A stretch of 34,550 nucleotides of DNA from Methylobacterium adhaesivum. Lineage in GTDB: Bacteria > Pseudomonadota > Alphaproteobacteria > Rhizobiales > Beijerinckiaceae. The stretch's first letter is position 1; every line of letters starts with the position of its first letter. The stretch spans positions 1 through 34,550 of the forward strand of contig NZ_BPQD01000005.1 of assembly GCF_022179065.1 (NCBI RefSeq). Direction: 5' to 3'. The notes below the pieces were generated by a model. The model searched no databases, was not told the origin of the DNA, and saw only the letters and a program-made list of their open reading frames with translations. Positions 34,491 to 34,550 of the stretch are shown one piece after another. The position numbers and the translations under genes are program-made.

Positions 34491-34550
34491 GTGTCACAGC
34501 AAGAAACCTCGATTCTGGACGGTCTGTCCGAGACGTCCGCCCTTCGGGCC
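34491..34550 (+). CDS. Possible start of a further gene (partial)
   Basis: From a GTG at 34491 an open frame runs to the window end, coding (V/M)SQQETSILDGLSETSALRA. AGG lies about 9 bases upstream. Too short to identify. A small hairpin (CGCAAG/CTTGCG, 34443-34456) lies before it. Confidence 0.3.
   Translation, partial: MSQQETSILDGLSETSALRA

Overview
The window is chromosomal DNA from a GC-rich alphaproteobacterium, most likely of the order Hyphomicrobiales and possibly Methylobacteriaceae. The order is inferred from strong G/C bias at third codon positions, a suf operon in the rhizobial order (desulfurase-B-C-D-S-T-A) behind Irr-type iron control boxes, a TIGR02301-type protein and an RT0821/Lpp0805-type surface lipoprotein. 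The family assignment is a guess. I see no rRNA, tRNA, CRISPR array, insertion sequence or phage gene.

Layout. 1-71 is the start of an exported protein, cut by the window edge. 473-790 is a small membrane-anchored hypothetical. 808-2582 (minus) is a compact unit: a six-span membrane protein, a winged-helix regulator and a divergent cis-prenyltransferase. Its promoter at 2654-2681 is bracketed by palindromes of the type TTTGCAnTGCAAA, and a related site covers the prenyltransferase start codon. 2712-4945 (minus) is a coupled NCS1 transporter and Asp/Glu/hydantoin racemase-like pair. 5247-7981 (plus) holds an RhlE-type RNA helicase and a diguanylate cyclase.

8083-15977 (minus) is the Suf iron-sulfur cluster assembly locus: desulfurase, sufB, sufC, sufD, sufS, sufT and sufA. 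Two Irr/ICE-like boxes precede it. A large composite inverted repeat lies between sufB and sufC, and an opposite-strand Uma2 nuclease gene lies between sufT and sufA. A divergent alpha/beta hydrolase follows at 16275.

17056-24734 is a mixed housekeeping block: a small hypothetical, a TIGR02301 protein coupled to a Nudix hydrolase, an exported FG-GAP-like protein overlapping an SDR, pdxH, a surface lipoprotein, a CbpA-like J protein, fabI and a PPK2 polyphosphate kinase. 24838-25437 is a histidine phosphatase. 25623-29702 is a 1359-residue single-module synthetase with the poly-epsilon-lysine synthetase (Pls) architecture: adenylation, carrier, then three membrane-bracketed beta-helix domains. 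It is the most promising biosynthetic gene here. Its adenylation pocket has acidic residues suggesting a basic amino acid.

29823-31163 (minus) is a class I dihydroorotase-type enzyme. 31251-33865 (plus) holds a YgfZ-like protein and a tightly coupled trio: tag glycosylase, HD phosphohydrolase and tyrosine phosphatase. xseB is at 34071, and a possible further gene begins at 34491. The two points most worth following are the self-regulated prenyltransferase unit and the Pls-like synthetase.
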